Origin: Algoriphagus formosus
GTDB taxonomy: Bacteria; Bacteroidota; Bacteroidia; Cytophagales; Cyclobacteriaceae
Length of the DNA stretch: 64,000 bases
Reading direction: 5' to 3'
Assembly (NCBI RefSeq): GCF_002807035.1
Contig: NZ_NIUC01000002.1
Location: 830,591 to 894,590, forward strand
Under the pieces are notes generated by a model, which was not told the origin of the DNA, searched no databases, and saw nothing but the letters and a program-made list of their open reading frames with translations. Positions within the stretch are counted from its first letter, which is position 1. Each line of letters starts with the position of its first letter. This document shows positions 46,677-55,183 of this stretch, piece by piece. The translations under genes and the position numbers were made by a program.

Positions 46677-46952
46677 ATGGAAAATAACGGAAAAGAAACT
46701 TCCGAGGAGCGGAAAGTGAGCTGTGGTGATGTGAGCAAATGCTTTCAGCTGCTGGAAAGTATCCTTGACGGAGAAATGGGTGAAGAGGGTAAAGAAGTCC
46801 TCAAAGAAAAACTAGACAAGTGTCAGCCTTGCTTTGAGCATTTTCACTTGGAGCAGGCCATTCGGGAAGTGCTCAAAACTAAATGCACCAAACAGCCGGT
46901 GCCTACCCAACTCGCTGACTCCATCCGTCAGATGATCCACGAAAGCAAATAA
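46677..46952 (+). CDS. small Cys-rich anti-sigma-like protein
   Basis: 91 residues with five Cys (16, 22, 49, 52, 70) and a CQPCFEHFH block, resembling the zinc/thiol anti-sigma fold (zf-HC2/RsrA type), though the usual H-x3-C-x2-C spacing is only partly kept. There is no membrane segment, so it is probably a soluble, redox-responsive anti-sigma for the adjacent sigma. Position right behind the sigma gene supports this. The function is inferred. Confidence 0.7.
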   Translation: MENNGKETSEERKVSCGDVSKCFQLLESILDGEMGEEGKEVLKEKLDKCQPCFEHFHLEQAIREVLKTKCTKQPVPTQLADSIRQMIHESK

Positions 46953-46953
46953 A

Positions 46954-47526
46954 ATGACTGCAGGAAAAGCTATCATTTTTTCAGCACCCTCAGGATCGGG
47001 GAAGACTTCCCTAGTTAAACACCTGATTCAGCATGTGCCCAACTTGGGCTTTTCTATTTCCGCCTGCACCCGAGACCGTCGAGGCAGGCATGAGGTACAT
47101 GGCAAGGATTATTATTTTTTGTCCCAGGAAGAATTCAAGCAAAAAATTGACGAAGACGCCTTCATCGAATGGGAGGAAGTCTATGCCGGCAACTTCTACG
47201 GCACACTCAAAGAAGAAATTCAACGCATTTGGGATTCGGGAAAAGCCGCCATTTTCGATGTAGATGTCAAAGGCGGACTGGCTCTCAAAAAATATTTTGG
47301 AGATCAGGCTTTGGCTATCTTTGTCAAAGTGCCTTCGCTGGATGTACTCAAAGCCCGACTCAACGATCGGGGTACCGAATCCGAAGAATCACTTTCAAGA
47401 CGACTTTTTAAGGCAGAGTTTGAGATGAAATTCGAGCCACAGTTTGATGTGACGATAGTCAATGATGACTTTGCCAAGTCCTCCGCGGAGGCAGAGCATC
47501 TAGTTCGGGAATTTCTAGCCTCCTAA
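46954..47526 (+). CDS. gmk: guanylate kinase
   Basis: 190 residues. It phosphorylates GMP to GDP. The P-loop IIFSAPSGSGKTSLVKHLIQ is at the N-terminus. GMP-binding residues are in FSISACTRDRRGRHEVHGKD and YYFLSQEEF, with the lid region RLNDRGTESEESLSRRL later. Starts 1 bp after the anti-sigma-like gene and ends 3 bp before nadD. Confidence 0.96.
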   Translation: MTAGKAIIFSAPSGSGKTSLVKHLIQHVPNLGFSISACTRDRRGRHEVHGKDYYFLSQEEFKQKIDEDAFIEWEEVYAGNFYGTLKEEIQRIWDSGKAAIFDVDVKGGLALKKYFGDQALAIFVKVPSLDVLKARLNDRGTESEESLSRRLFKAEFEMKFEPQFDVTIVNDDFAKSSAEAEHLVREFLAS

Positions 47527-47529
47527 GCT

Positions 47530-48096
47530 TTGAAAATCGGGCTTTTTTTCGGCAGTTTTAATCCTATTCACCTGGGTCATCTGATCATCGCAGAGACGAT
47601 TTATGATCGGACAGATTTGGATGAGGTCTGGTTTGTGGTCAGTCCTCAGAATCCCCTGAAGAAGAGAAAATCCCTGATCCATGAATTCGACCGGCTCAGA
47701 ATGGTGGAGTTGGCGATTGAGGACAACTTCCATTTTCGGGCCAGCGATGTGGAGTTTCACATGCCCCGCCCCAGCTATACCATTGATACCTTGACCTATC
47801 TCAGCGATCAGTATCCACAGCATGAGTTCAGCATTTTTTTGGGTTCAGACAATTTGAAGCAATTCAAGAAGTGGAAAAACTACGAGCAGATTCTCGAGCA
47901 CTATCAGGTCTATGTCTATCCTCGCCCGGGAGAAAAAGTGGATTTTTCCCACTCCTCGGTAAGGGAAGTAGATGCCCCGCTATTGGATATCTCGGCTACC
48001 TTTATCCGGGAGGCGATTCAGCAGGAGCGATCGGTGCGCTATCTCTTGCCTGATGCAGTGGTGGACTATATCCGAGACAAAAAACTCTACTTCTAG
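47530..48096 (+). CDS. nadD: nicotinate-nucleotide adenylyltransferase, TTG start
   Basis: 188 residues. It adenylylates nicotinate mononucleotide in NAD synthesis. The nucleotidyl-transferase motif GLFFGSFNPIHLGHLIIAE opens the protein, and the second motif [10 protein letters not shown] is near the end. The start is TTG: the gmk stop lies in frame 6 bp upstream and no ATG precedes the motif, so no other start is possible. Its last ~110 bp (from about 47987) recur as fragments at 49720-49829 and 53290-53397 in the downstream array. Confidence 0.95.
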   Translation: MKIGLFFGSFNPIHLGHLIIAETIYDRTDLDEVWFVVSPQNPLKKRKSLIHEFDRLRMVELAIEDNFHFRASDVEFHMPRPSYTIDTLTYLSDQYPQHEFSIFLGSDNLKQFKKWKNYEQILEHYQVYVYPRPGEKVDFSHSSVREVDAPLLDISATFIREAIQQERSVRYLLPDAVVDYIRDKKLYF

Positions 48097-48159
48097 CTGA
48101 TTATTAACCGTCTGCAAAAAAAACGCCGCTGATGGGAAAAATGAATGTTTTCTGAAGTT

Positions 48160-48167
48160 TAAGTTTG
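48160..48167 (+). promoter_or_regulatory. candidate -7 element for peptide module 1
   Basis: TAAGTTTG followed by C fits TAnnTTTG, 31 bp before the structured leader and 102 bp before the peptide ATG. The same place in module 3 reads CAGATTTG (53462-53469) with a TTG 16 bp upstream. Module 2 has no match. Confidence 0.4.
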
Positions 48168-48190
48168 CAATTGAAAACTAAACTCAATAT

Positions 48191-48246
48191 GTTAGTTTCA
48201 GCTTCGATAATCGAAGCCACTTTTGGCCAAAGGTTTTTAAACTAAC
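48191..48246 (+). promoter_or_regulatory. structured leader of peptide module 1
   Basis: GTTAGTTT (48191-48198) pairs with AAACTAAC (48239-48246). Between them are hairpin GCTTCGA-TAA-TCGAAGC and the palindrome TTTGGCCAAA, giving a three-way junction. TTAGTTT can instead pair with AAACTAA at 48176-48182, so two exclusive folds exist. Module 2 keeps the first hairpin with a G-U pair, and a diverged relative at 51511-51526 also keeps it with a G-U pair. An RNA-level regulator is inferred. Confidence 0.5.
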
Positions 48247-48261
48247 AAAACCAATGAAAAT

Positions 48262-48480
48262 ATGAAAAAGGTATTGTTTGGAATAGCCTTTATTGGAGCT
48301 ATGGCGTTTTCGGGTTCTATTCTCTTCGCACAAGGAATGGAAGAACCTGGAGGAAGTGACTACAAATGAAAACAAAGGGTATGTCCATCGACTCAAGAGA
48401 CCTATGAAGTTTGCTGGATTAGCGGAGATGGAAATGCTTGTGATGAATGGGGACAAATGACAAGGGATTGTCAATTTTAA
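48262..48480 (+). pseudogene. exported Cys-rich peptide gene, module 1, interrupted by in-frame UGA
   Basis: The frame from ATG 48262 codes for MKKVLFGIAFIGAMAFSGSI-LFAQ, a clear signal peptide, then GMEEPGGSDYK, then TGA at 48367. The same frame continues without a stop to TAA at 48478-48480 and adds 36 residues with four Cys (VCPSTQETYEVCWISGDGNA-C, RDC). Aligned with module 3, the TGA falls on a Cys codon (TGT). As it stands, the product is a 35-residue exported peptide. The leader and locus layout resemble NVEALA-type peptides of Bacteroides; no motif proves it. Either a decayed gene or an unusual recoding. Confidence 0.7.
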
Positions 48481-48499
48481 GAAAATTTGAATAATTTAT

Positions 48500-48526
48500 G
48501 CTAGCCCTTTTGGGCTAGCTTTATTT
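48500..48526 (+). terminator. terminator between peptide and propeller gene, module 1
   Basis: GCTAGCCC (48500-48507) pairs with GGGCTAGC (48512-48519) around TTTT, followed by TTTATTT. It lies between the peptide frame and the lipoprotein gene and so should cut or thin transcription between them. Confidence 0.85.
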
Positions 48527-48556
48527 AATTAAAAATATTTGTTTTTATCAATTGGC

Positions 48557-49829
<1,273 letters not shown>

Positions 49830-49993
49830 CTGATTATTAACCGTCTGCAAAAAAAACGCCACTGATGGAATAAAACTTACTTTTTAACTTGGCTGTTTTA
49901 CATTTAAATTTTATCTCAATATATTAGTTTAAGCTTTGATAATCGAAGCCACTTTTGGCCAAAAGTTTTTAAACTAACAAAACCAATAAAAAC

Positions 49994-50206
49994 ATGAAAA
50001 AGGTATAGTTTGGATTAGCCTTTTTGGGGGCTATGGCGTTTTCGGGTTCTTTCCTGTTCGCTCAAACAATGGCAGGTCCTGGAGACGGAGGAGGTAGTCT
50101 TGGTGAAAAATTGGTCTGTTGTAAGGAGACCGATGTATTCTGTACAGATATTCATGGCAACGCTCGTGCGGATTCCATTAAAAAATCTGGAAGATTTTGT
50201 CCCTAA
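49994..50206 (+). pseudogene. exported Cys-rich peptide gene, module 2, with UAG in the signal peptide
   Basis: From ATG 49994 the frame reads MKKV then TAG (50006-50008), then FGLAFLGAMAFSGSFLFAQ and a mature part TMAGPGDGGGSLGEKLVCCK-ETDVFC...GRFCP ending at TAA 50204-50206. In modules 1 and 3 the TAG codon is TTG. Rest intact, with four Cys in the mature part. Starting at TTG 50024 or ATG 50033 would give a signal peptide without its basic end. Probably inactive unless the TAG is suppressed. Confidence 0.75.
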
Positions 50207-50214
50207 CCTAAATA

Positions 50215-50253
50215 TAACTGCTGCCTGCTAAATCAGTTAGCAGTTACATTTTC
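50215..50253 (+). terminator. hairpin between peptide and propeller gene, module 2
   Basis: CTGCTAA (50225-50231) pairs with TTAGCAG (50237-50243). Alternatively TAACTGCT (50215-50222) pairs with AGCAGTTA (50239-50246). CATTTTC follows. The site matches the terminator of module 1 in position but not in sequence. Confidence 0.6.
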
Positions 50254-50259
50254 TAAACT

Positions 50260-51324
50260 ATGAAGAGACTAAATTATTTACTTTATTTCGCAATCTTTTA
50301 TATCATATTTGGTTGTACTGAAACCACTCGGGAAGGGTTGCAACGAATTGAATTCAGCCTTGATGATTTTGAGGTTAAAAAACAATTAACCGGTGAAAAA
50401 TTTGTATATGATTCAATTCTTAATCCTAGAAGGATTTTATTAAAAAGGACAAATTTGATCGTATCCAATTCTGGAAGTAGATTTCTCCTACATGTAATCG
50501 ATCCAAGCTCAATGAAGTATCAAACTGGAAAAGGATTGATAGGAAATGGTCCCGGAGAAATCACTGTGGGAATATGGGAGCTTGATGGTGGTCTGGACGA
50601 TGATTCATTTTGGGCTTATGACCTATCAGGCAAAAGATTTTATGAGTTTAATCTTCTATCAGATTCCAAATTAGCCAGTAGGACAATCAAACAAAATGAA
50701 GCTTGGTTTTTTGGTCATTCTATGCACTGGAAATCAAGAAATGAGATAATTTCATATTTGATCCGAAGTTCTGATGAATTTGGTGTATTTGACACACTTG
50801 GAAATAGAACAGAGTTGATCCGCCCTTGGTCATTCGAGGAGGAAGTGGATGAGCAAATGGGATATGTATTAGCGGGATTATATCAAGGGCCCATAGATTA
50901 CCATTCCAAATCAAAGATCCTTGGCCATGCTGCTATCAAATTTGAGTATTTCGAATTGATCAATTTGGAGGATAAAAATATTCTAGAGTTTTACGGTCCA
51001 AACAAAAGTCAGTTAAATTATGAGCTTGAGACGCAGGATGGAGAGGTTAATGCCTTTATTACAGAAGAAACAATTAAAGGGTATTCGGATATTTTTATAG
51101 GAGAGGAATCTGTTTTTTTAGCCTATATCGGAAAAACAAATCATGAAGAGCGTGAATTGGGAGAGACAACCAATATGATTTTTGAATTTGATTTGAATGG
51201 AAACCCAAAATCCCTTTTCGAAACGGACATTGCTGTCCGCTATTTGACAGTATCCGAAACAGATAGAATTATTTATGGCATTTCTAATGATGAAAATCCC
51301 GGAATTGTAATATTTGAATATTAA
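50260..51324 (+). CDS. TolB-like 6-bladed propeller lipoprotein, module 2
   Basis: 354 residues with lipobox IIFGC (Cys19). Propeller blades include FLLHVIDPSSMKYQTGKGLI-GNGPGE, FWAYDLSGKRFYEFNL and MIFEFDLNGNPKSLFETD. The GNGPGE phrase is typical of the BF3164/TolB-like lipoprotein group (PF15869-like). It is a different family from the module 1 protein but the same fold and locus position. The ATG lies 7 bp after the hairpin. Binding protein of unknown ligand. Confidence 0.82.
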   Translation: MKRLNYLLYFAIFYIIFGCTETTREGLQRIEFSLDDFEVKKQLTGEKFVYDSILNPRRILLKRTNLIVSNSGSRFLLHVIDPSSMKYQTGKGLIGNGPGEITVGIWELDGGLDDDSFWAYDLSGKRFYEFNLLSDSKLASRTIKQNEAWFFGHSMHWKSRNEIISYLIRSSDEFGVFDTLGNRTELIRPWSFEEEVDEQMGYVLAGLYQGPIDYHSKSKILGHAAIKFEYFELINLEDKNILEFYGPNKSQLNYELETQDGEVNAFITEETIKGYSDIFIGEESVFLAYIGKTNHEERELGETTNMIFEFDLNGNPKSLFETDIAVRYLTVSETDRIIYGISNDENPGIVIFEY

Positions 51325-51622
51325 ACCCGAATTCCATGAAATTGGAAAGAAAGGTGAAGTTGCTTTTGATACTAGGATATATTGAAGATTCCCAGACCTA
51401 GTTTTGCTAAATATTAACCGAATATTTAAAAAAAGACCTTTCCTGTAAAAACCCAATCTGTTTAAAGGCTTAGGTTTGATTTAAAACCCTAGACCATTAG
51501 ATTATTTTCAGCTTCGAAGTCGGAGCCGTTTTTGATCAAGAATTTTTTAGCAAACATTAGTTCATTAATATGATATCTGTTTCCGATAAATTTAAACATC
51601 AACCTATGATTTTGACTAGGCT
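51325..51622. other. intergenic region within module 2 with a diverged leader relic
   Basis: About 300 bp. At 51508-51526 it keeps TCAGCTTCGAAG-TCGGAGC, a relative of the peptide leader hairpin, and TTTTTGATCAAGAATTTTTTAGCAAAC resembles the rest of that leader. No signal-peptide frame follows, only a 17-codon frame. It looks like a peptide slot that has lost its gene. Confidence 0.5.
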
Positions 51623-52741
51623 ATGAAAATCAAAAGCATCTGCATTTTTTTATTATCGGCATTTTGTCTCTCATGCAATTATTCGACACAGGCTGATCTT
51701 CCTATTTTCGAATTGGAGGAGCTCGAATCTATTGGCAAAGAAAAATTAGAGATAGGAAAAATCATTCCGCTAGAAACTACCTCCGAAAACCTGATGGGTA
51801 CAGATATCCGGGTTCGATTTGATGCTTCGTCTTTTTATTTAATGGATGAAAACTCCAAAAATGTGATCCACCATTTTGATCGAAAAGGAGCTTATTTAGG
51901 TTCGGTAGCCCAGGTGGGAGATGGTCCAAATTATTTAAGTGATTTAGATGATTTTTTAATCAATTCAGAAGGGAAAATTGAGGTGTTATCAGCCATAGGC
52001 GATCAAGCAAGAGTCTACGAAGTTTCAGCTTCAGGAGAAATCATCCCAGTATTTAAAACTGATTATTTAGCAAGTTCTTTTACCAAGTTGCCATCCGGTG
52101 AATATCTGCTCTATGGGAGTTATAATCTACCTTTCACCCAGTTTCGCTTGGTAAAAGCTAATTCAGAGGGAAAAGTGATCTCCTCTTTTTTGGACAACAC
52201 TTACAAAAACAAACTTTTGCCAATGACAGAGCGCAATTTCTTCAAAAACGGAAATGACCTTCATATCATTGAGTCTTTTCAACCCTATGTTTACAACTTT
52301 CACAATGACACCTTAGAAAGGGTGATTCAAATGGATTTCGGCACTTATTCGATTCCCGATTATTTCTGGCAAGAGGACATTATGGAGAGCTTCGGAAAGA
52401 TGAGCGAAACTGGATTTGCCAATTTACACGGGGTATTTGAGGATGCGGAATTGATGCTGATTAGCATTCATCTCCAGAAGCCTGAAGGCGTATTCAAAGA
52501 ATTGGTTTTCATCGATAAATCCAGCGATCAAGTACGTAAATTATCCACCAGCCTGAATGATGATATACTATACCATTATCCTATTGGAATTGAGAATGGG
52601 GAAGTGATGTTTTTGACCTATAGATCAGTGATACTAACTGGCCTTCCTAAGGATCAGTTGGACTCAATCCAATCTGAAATTCCTGAGAAAGACTTTGATT
52701 ATCCGGTTATCCTAAAGACAAAAATTCAATTTGATGAATAA
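51623..52741 (+). CDS. 6-bladed beta-propeller lipoprotein, second gene of module 2
   Basis: 372 residues with lipobox FCLSC (Cys18). Typical family text: ELESIGKEKLEIGKIIPLET, FYLMDENSKNVIHHFDRKGA, YLGSVAQVGDGPNYLSDLDD, and closing VILKTKIQFDE. Family PF17170-like, as in module 1. Its last codons overlap the start of the CxxC lipoprotein gene by 8 bp, so the two are translationally coupled. Ligand unknown. Confidence 0.88.
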   Translation: MKIKSICIFLLSAFCLSCNYSTQADLPIFELEELESIGKEKLEIGKIIPLETTSENLMGTDIRVRFDASSFYLMDENSKNVIHHFDRKGAYLGSVAQVGDGPNYLSDLDDFLINSEGKIEVLSAIGDQARVYEVSASGEIIPVFKTDYLASSFTKLPSGEYLLYGSYNLPFTQFRLVKANSEGKVISSFLDNTYKNKLLPMTERNFFKNGNDLHIIESFQPYVYNFHNDTLERVIQMDFGTYSIPDYFWQEDIMESFGKMSETGFANLHGVFEDAELMLISIHLQKPEGVFKELVFIDKSSDQVRKLSTSLNDDILYHYPIGIENGEVMFLTYRSVILTGLPKDQLDSIQSEIPEKDFDYPVILKTKIQFDE

Positions 52742-53258
52742 GTTATTTGCCTACTTTTTTTTAATCTGTTTAGTCTTTGCTTGTCATAACAAGCCGGAGC
52801 AAATGATTTTTCCTGAAAATCTGGAAATCATCCATCAGGGTAATCCACCTTGTCCAGACTGCAATGAGAAAGCTGTTTTTTATGTAAATATGGCTAAGGG
52901 TTCCACCTATTTATTTACTGATAATATTGTGAACTGGAAGGACTTTGCATCATCCTATCCAGATCTTTCCGTAAGTGTTTATTTGGGAGGAGAAGGGAAA
53001 GATGGGAAAAACAGTCCTCAGCAGCTACGCTCTTTTTTCGAAAGGCAGGATTTTCCCTATCCAGTGTATTTAGATCCCGAAGATGAATTTTTTGAAACCA
53101 ATCAGCTAGACAAAATCGATGTGACATATAAAACTGTACTCCATTTTTTGATTGAGGGTAATCGCATAGTGGATCTTTACAATTTTGGCATGCCCAATGA
53201 TCGAGTTGGTCAATTGGAAGAGCATTTTGGAATGAAGCCTGAAGGAAGCGAGGAGTAG
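52734..53258 (+). CDS. thioredoxin-like CxxC lipoprotein
   Basis: 174 residues from ATG 52734 (MNKLFAYFFLICLVFAC; lipobox VFAC). The mature part has GNPPCPDCNEKAVFYVN, a CPDC active-site-like motif after a Pro-rich turn, then FFERQDFPYPVYLDPEDEFF and PYKTVLH-like TYKTVLHFLIEGNRIVD, where the cis-Pro position is not obvious. It resembles lipid-anchored thiol-disulfide (TlpA-like) proteins. The motif, anchoring and coupling to a propeller gene in a locus with Cys-rich peptides suggest a thiol role in peptide folding or reduction; inferred. Confidence 0.75.
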   Translation: MNKLFAYFFLICLVFACHNKPEQMIFPENLEIIHQGNPPCPDCNEKAVFYVNMAKGSTYLFTDNIVNWKDFASSYPDLSVSVYLGGEGKDGKNSPQQLRSFFERQDFPYPVYLDPEDEFFETNQLDKIDVTYKTVLHFLIEGNRIVDLYNFGMPNDRVGQLEEHFGMKPEGSEE

Positions 53259-53289
53259 ATATTTTTTTGCCGACCTTCTCTATTCAGGT

Positions 53290-53397
53290 TCCTTGGCTAC
53301 CTTTATATGGGAGGCGATTCTGCAGGAGCGATCGGTGCGCTATATCTTGCCTGATGCAGTGGTGGACTATATCCGAGACAAAAAACTCTACTTCTAG
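53290..53397 (+). pseudogene. nadD 3' fragment, second duplicate
   Basis: About 108 bp matching the nadD end with a few changes (TATATGGGAG for TATCCGGGAG). It has no start and is not expressible. It marks the left junction of the third unit, 5301 bp from the original. Confidence 0.88.
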
Positions 53398-53520
53398 CAG
53401 ATTATTTACCGTCTGCAAAAAAAAACGCCACTGATGGAAAAATTGGTCATTTTTCCGTTCTCAGATTTGCGATTAGAAACTGAACTCAATAAGTTAGTTT
53501 CAGCTTCGATAATCGAAGCG

Positions 53521-53573
53521 CCTTTTGGCACAAAGTTTTGCCAAAAGGCCGCCGTTCGTGTCTCACGAACGGC
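53521..53573 (+). repeat. two stem-loops replacing part of the module 3 leader
   Basis: CCTTTTGGC (53521-53529) pairs with GCCAAAAGG (53540-53548). GCCGTTCGTG (53551-53560) pairs with CACGAACGGC (53564-53573) around TCT. The second stem has no match in modules 1 and 2 and sits exactly where their AAACTAAC arm and start codon context lie, so a palindromic insertion is inferred. Confidence 0.7.
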
Positions 53574-53804
53574 ACCAAGAATACGAAAAAGGTATTGTTT
53601 GGATTAGGCTTTTTAGGGGCTATGGCGTTTTCGGGTTCTATTCTCTTTGCACAAGGAATGGAAGATCCTGGACAGGGAGGTGGCTTTGAATGTAAAATTG
53701 AACTTCTGAAATGTAATTGGTACAGTTCTGAAACTAGACAAATTTGTCACCAAAATGGAGATGGTTTAAGCTGTATTTGTGGTCAATCGACAAATTGTCC
53801 CTAA
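53538..53804 (+). CDS. exported Cys-rich peptide, module 3, no ATG
   Basis: The frame equivalent to modules 1 and 2 begins with ACG (53583) instead of ATG: then KKVLFGLGFLGAMAFSGSIL-FAQ and a mature part GMEDPGQGGGFECKIELLKC...SCICGQSTNCP with six Cys. The first usable start is TTG at 53538, which prefixes 15 residues (MPKGRRSCLTNGTKN) to the signal peptide and lies inside a palindromic insertion. If used, a basic n-region precedes the hydrophobic core, so export is still possible. The mature sequence is intact and is the best copy. Whether it is translated is open. Confidence 0.6.
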   Translation: MPKGRRSCLTNGTKNTKKVLFGLGFLGAMAFSGSILFAQGMEDPGQGGGFECKIELLKCNWYSSETRQICHQNGDGLSCICGQSTNCP

Positions 53805-53809
53805 TCCCT

Positions 53810-53838
53810 CCCCGTTGGTTTCTTACTAGCGGGGTCTT
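53810..53838 (+). terminator. hairpin between peptide and propeller gene, module 3
   Basis: CCCCGTT (53810-53816) pairs with AGCGGGG (53828-53834, one mismatch), followed by TCTTTA. Same position as in the other modules. Confidence 0.65.
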
Positions 53839-53857
53839 TACCCTTAAATAGAACTTA

Positions 53858-54994
53858 ATGTCGAAAAAATTACTTTTTCTTTATTTAATTCTTTTCATCT
53901 CTTTTTGTTCGTGCGATAACCCCGAAAAAGGTGAAATGGATATAATTATTCCCCCTGAGAGCCTAGGAAAAACTGGCTTAAGTTCACTTGTGGATAATAT
54001 TCAAATATCGCCATTAAGAGGGGATCCAAATTTGCTCCCGCTTGAAGCAGATAGAGTAGATTTTTCAAAACAATTAATGGTTATAGGCGACTTTACATTT
54101 TCTCAAAATGTATACGCTTTTGAAAACACATCAGGGAAGGCAATAAATATACCCCTAAAGAAAGGTGATGGTCCAAATGAAATTCATGCAATCAATGACT
54201 TTTGGTTGGATTCAACTATTTTATATGTGCTTGATGGAGTTAAAAGAAATATTGTGCCTTTTGATTATTCCGCAGGAAGTTTTAAACAACTCGAAAAAAT
54301 CAAATTAGAACTCCCGTTGAGAAGGTTTGCCAAAACAAAATCTGGATTCGTAGGACTTACCGGTGGAGGGCAGGATAGCGCCTTAGTATTTCTGGACCAA
54401 TTTGGAAATCTAATCTCCTCACATCTACCAAATTCAATCGAATTCTTACTAGTTCCAACAAATCCCTTTCATAAAATGATGAAAGGAAATGAAACACTTG
54501 TATTATTTCATTCATCGTTTAACCCAGAGATAATTAGAGTTGACAATGGAAAACCAGAATTATATTCTACTATTAGTTATGAAGGTAAAAAAGTCAAAAA
54601 ACCTCAAAACATCAATTTTAAAAAGAACCAGGAGGGTTTTAATCAATTTCGAGAAACTTTAATAAATCAACCCTCACTTTTCAACTTAATGGGATTCGCA
54701 CCCGAGCAGTTTATTCTTTTATTTTTTATTCAAGATTCAGCCAGGCTTGTATTATCTAATTCAGTAAAAGGAAACACATTCCGAATAGAAAATATGATAA
54801 ACGACCTCAGCTTTGATCAACAACCTTTTCCAAAAATAATAGGAACAAATGGGCCAAGATTCCTAGCATTAATTGCATCAGATCAAATAAACAAGGAAGA
54901 CTTAAATTTTCCAGGGTCAGAACTAGAGAAAGCTCTTAAAGCGTACCCCGATACTCCAGTATTCTTACTTGAATTTGAATTAAAAACATTCTAG
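53858..54994 (+). CDS. 6-bladed beta-propeller-like lipoprotein, module 3
   Basis: 378 residues with lipobox FCSC (Cys19). It has blade-like repeats (NVYAFENTSGKAINIPLKKG-DGPNEI, TILYVLDGVKRNIVPFDYSA, DSALVFLDQFGNLISS) and the KGDGPNEI phrase that parallels GxRGEAPGQ in the module 1 protein. More divergent than the others; family placement is by pattern and position. AT-rich, like the rest of the array. Confidence 0.75.
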   Translation: MSKKLLFLYLILFISFCSCDNPEKGEMDIIIPPESLGKTGLSSLVDNIQISPLRGDPNLLPLEADRVDFSKQLMVIGDFTFSQNVYAFENTSGKAINIPLKKGDGPNEIHAINDFWLDSTILYVLDGVKRNIVPFDYSAGSFKQLEKIKLELPLRRFAKTKSGFVGLTGGGQDSALVFLDQFGNLISSHLPNSIEFLLVPTNPFHKMMKGNETLVLFHSSFNPEIIRVDNGKPELYSTISYEGKKVKKPQNINFKKNQEGFNQFRETLINQPSLFNLMGFAPEQFILLFFIQDSARLVLSNSVKGNTFRIENMINDLSFDQQPFPKIIGTNGPRFLALIASDQINKEDLNFPGSELEKALKAYPDTPVFLLEFELKTF

Positions 54995-55183
54995 AGATAC
55001 AAAGATACTTTTTGTCTTATCGTCAGGTCTTTTTTAGACAGTATCTTGAAACTAAAAAAGTTTAAAAATTATCGCTAGAAAATTTAGATTAGGAAGAGGA
55101 ATTTTGCTTCCTTTCCCCTTTTTTGCTTATTTGCCTTTGACCCAATAGCCACACTTTTTTCTCAAACCAAAGTAAAAATCCCA

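Noticed and set aside
48191..48246. Integron attC-like site
   Set aside because: The stem lacks the paired R and L box layout and no integrase gene is in the window.
48367..48369. Selenocysteine codon in the module 1 peptide
   Set aside because: No SECIS-like element was found in the flanking 60 bases and no Sec gene is in the window; a TGT to TGA change explains it better. Kept only as a testable finding.
50024..50206. Functional peptide starting inside the module 2 signal peptide
   Set aside because: A start at 50024 or 50033 removes the basic n-region needed for export.
51325..51360. Third copy of the AACCCG palindromic element
   Set aside because: AACCCGAATT at the stop codon is similar for only a few bases and the terminal inverted repeat is absent.
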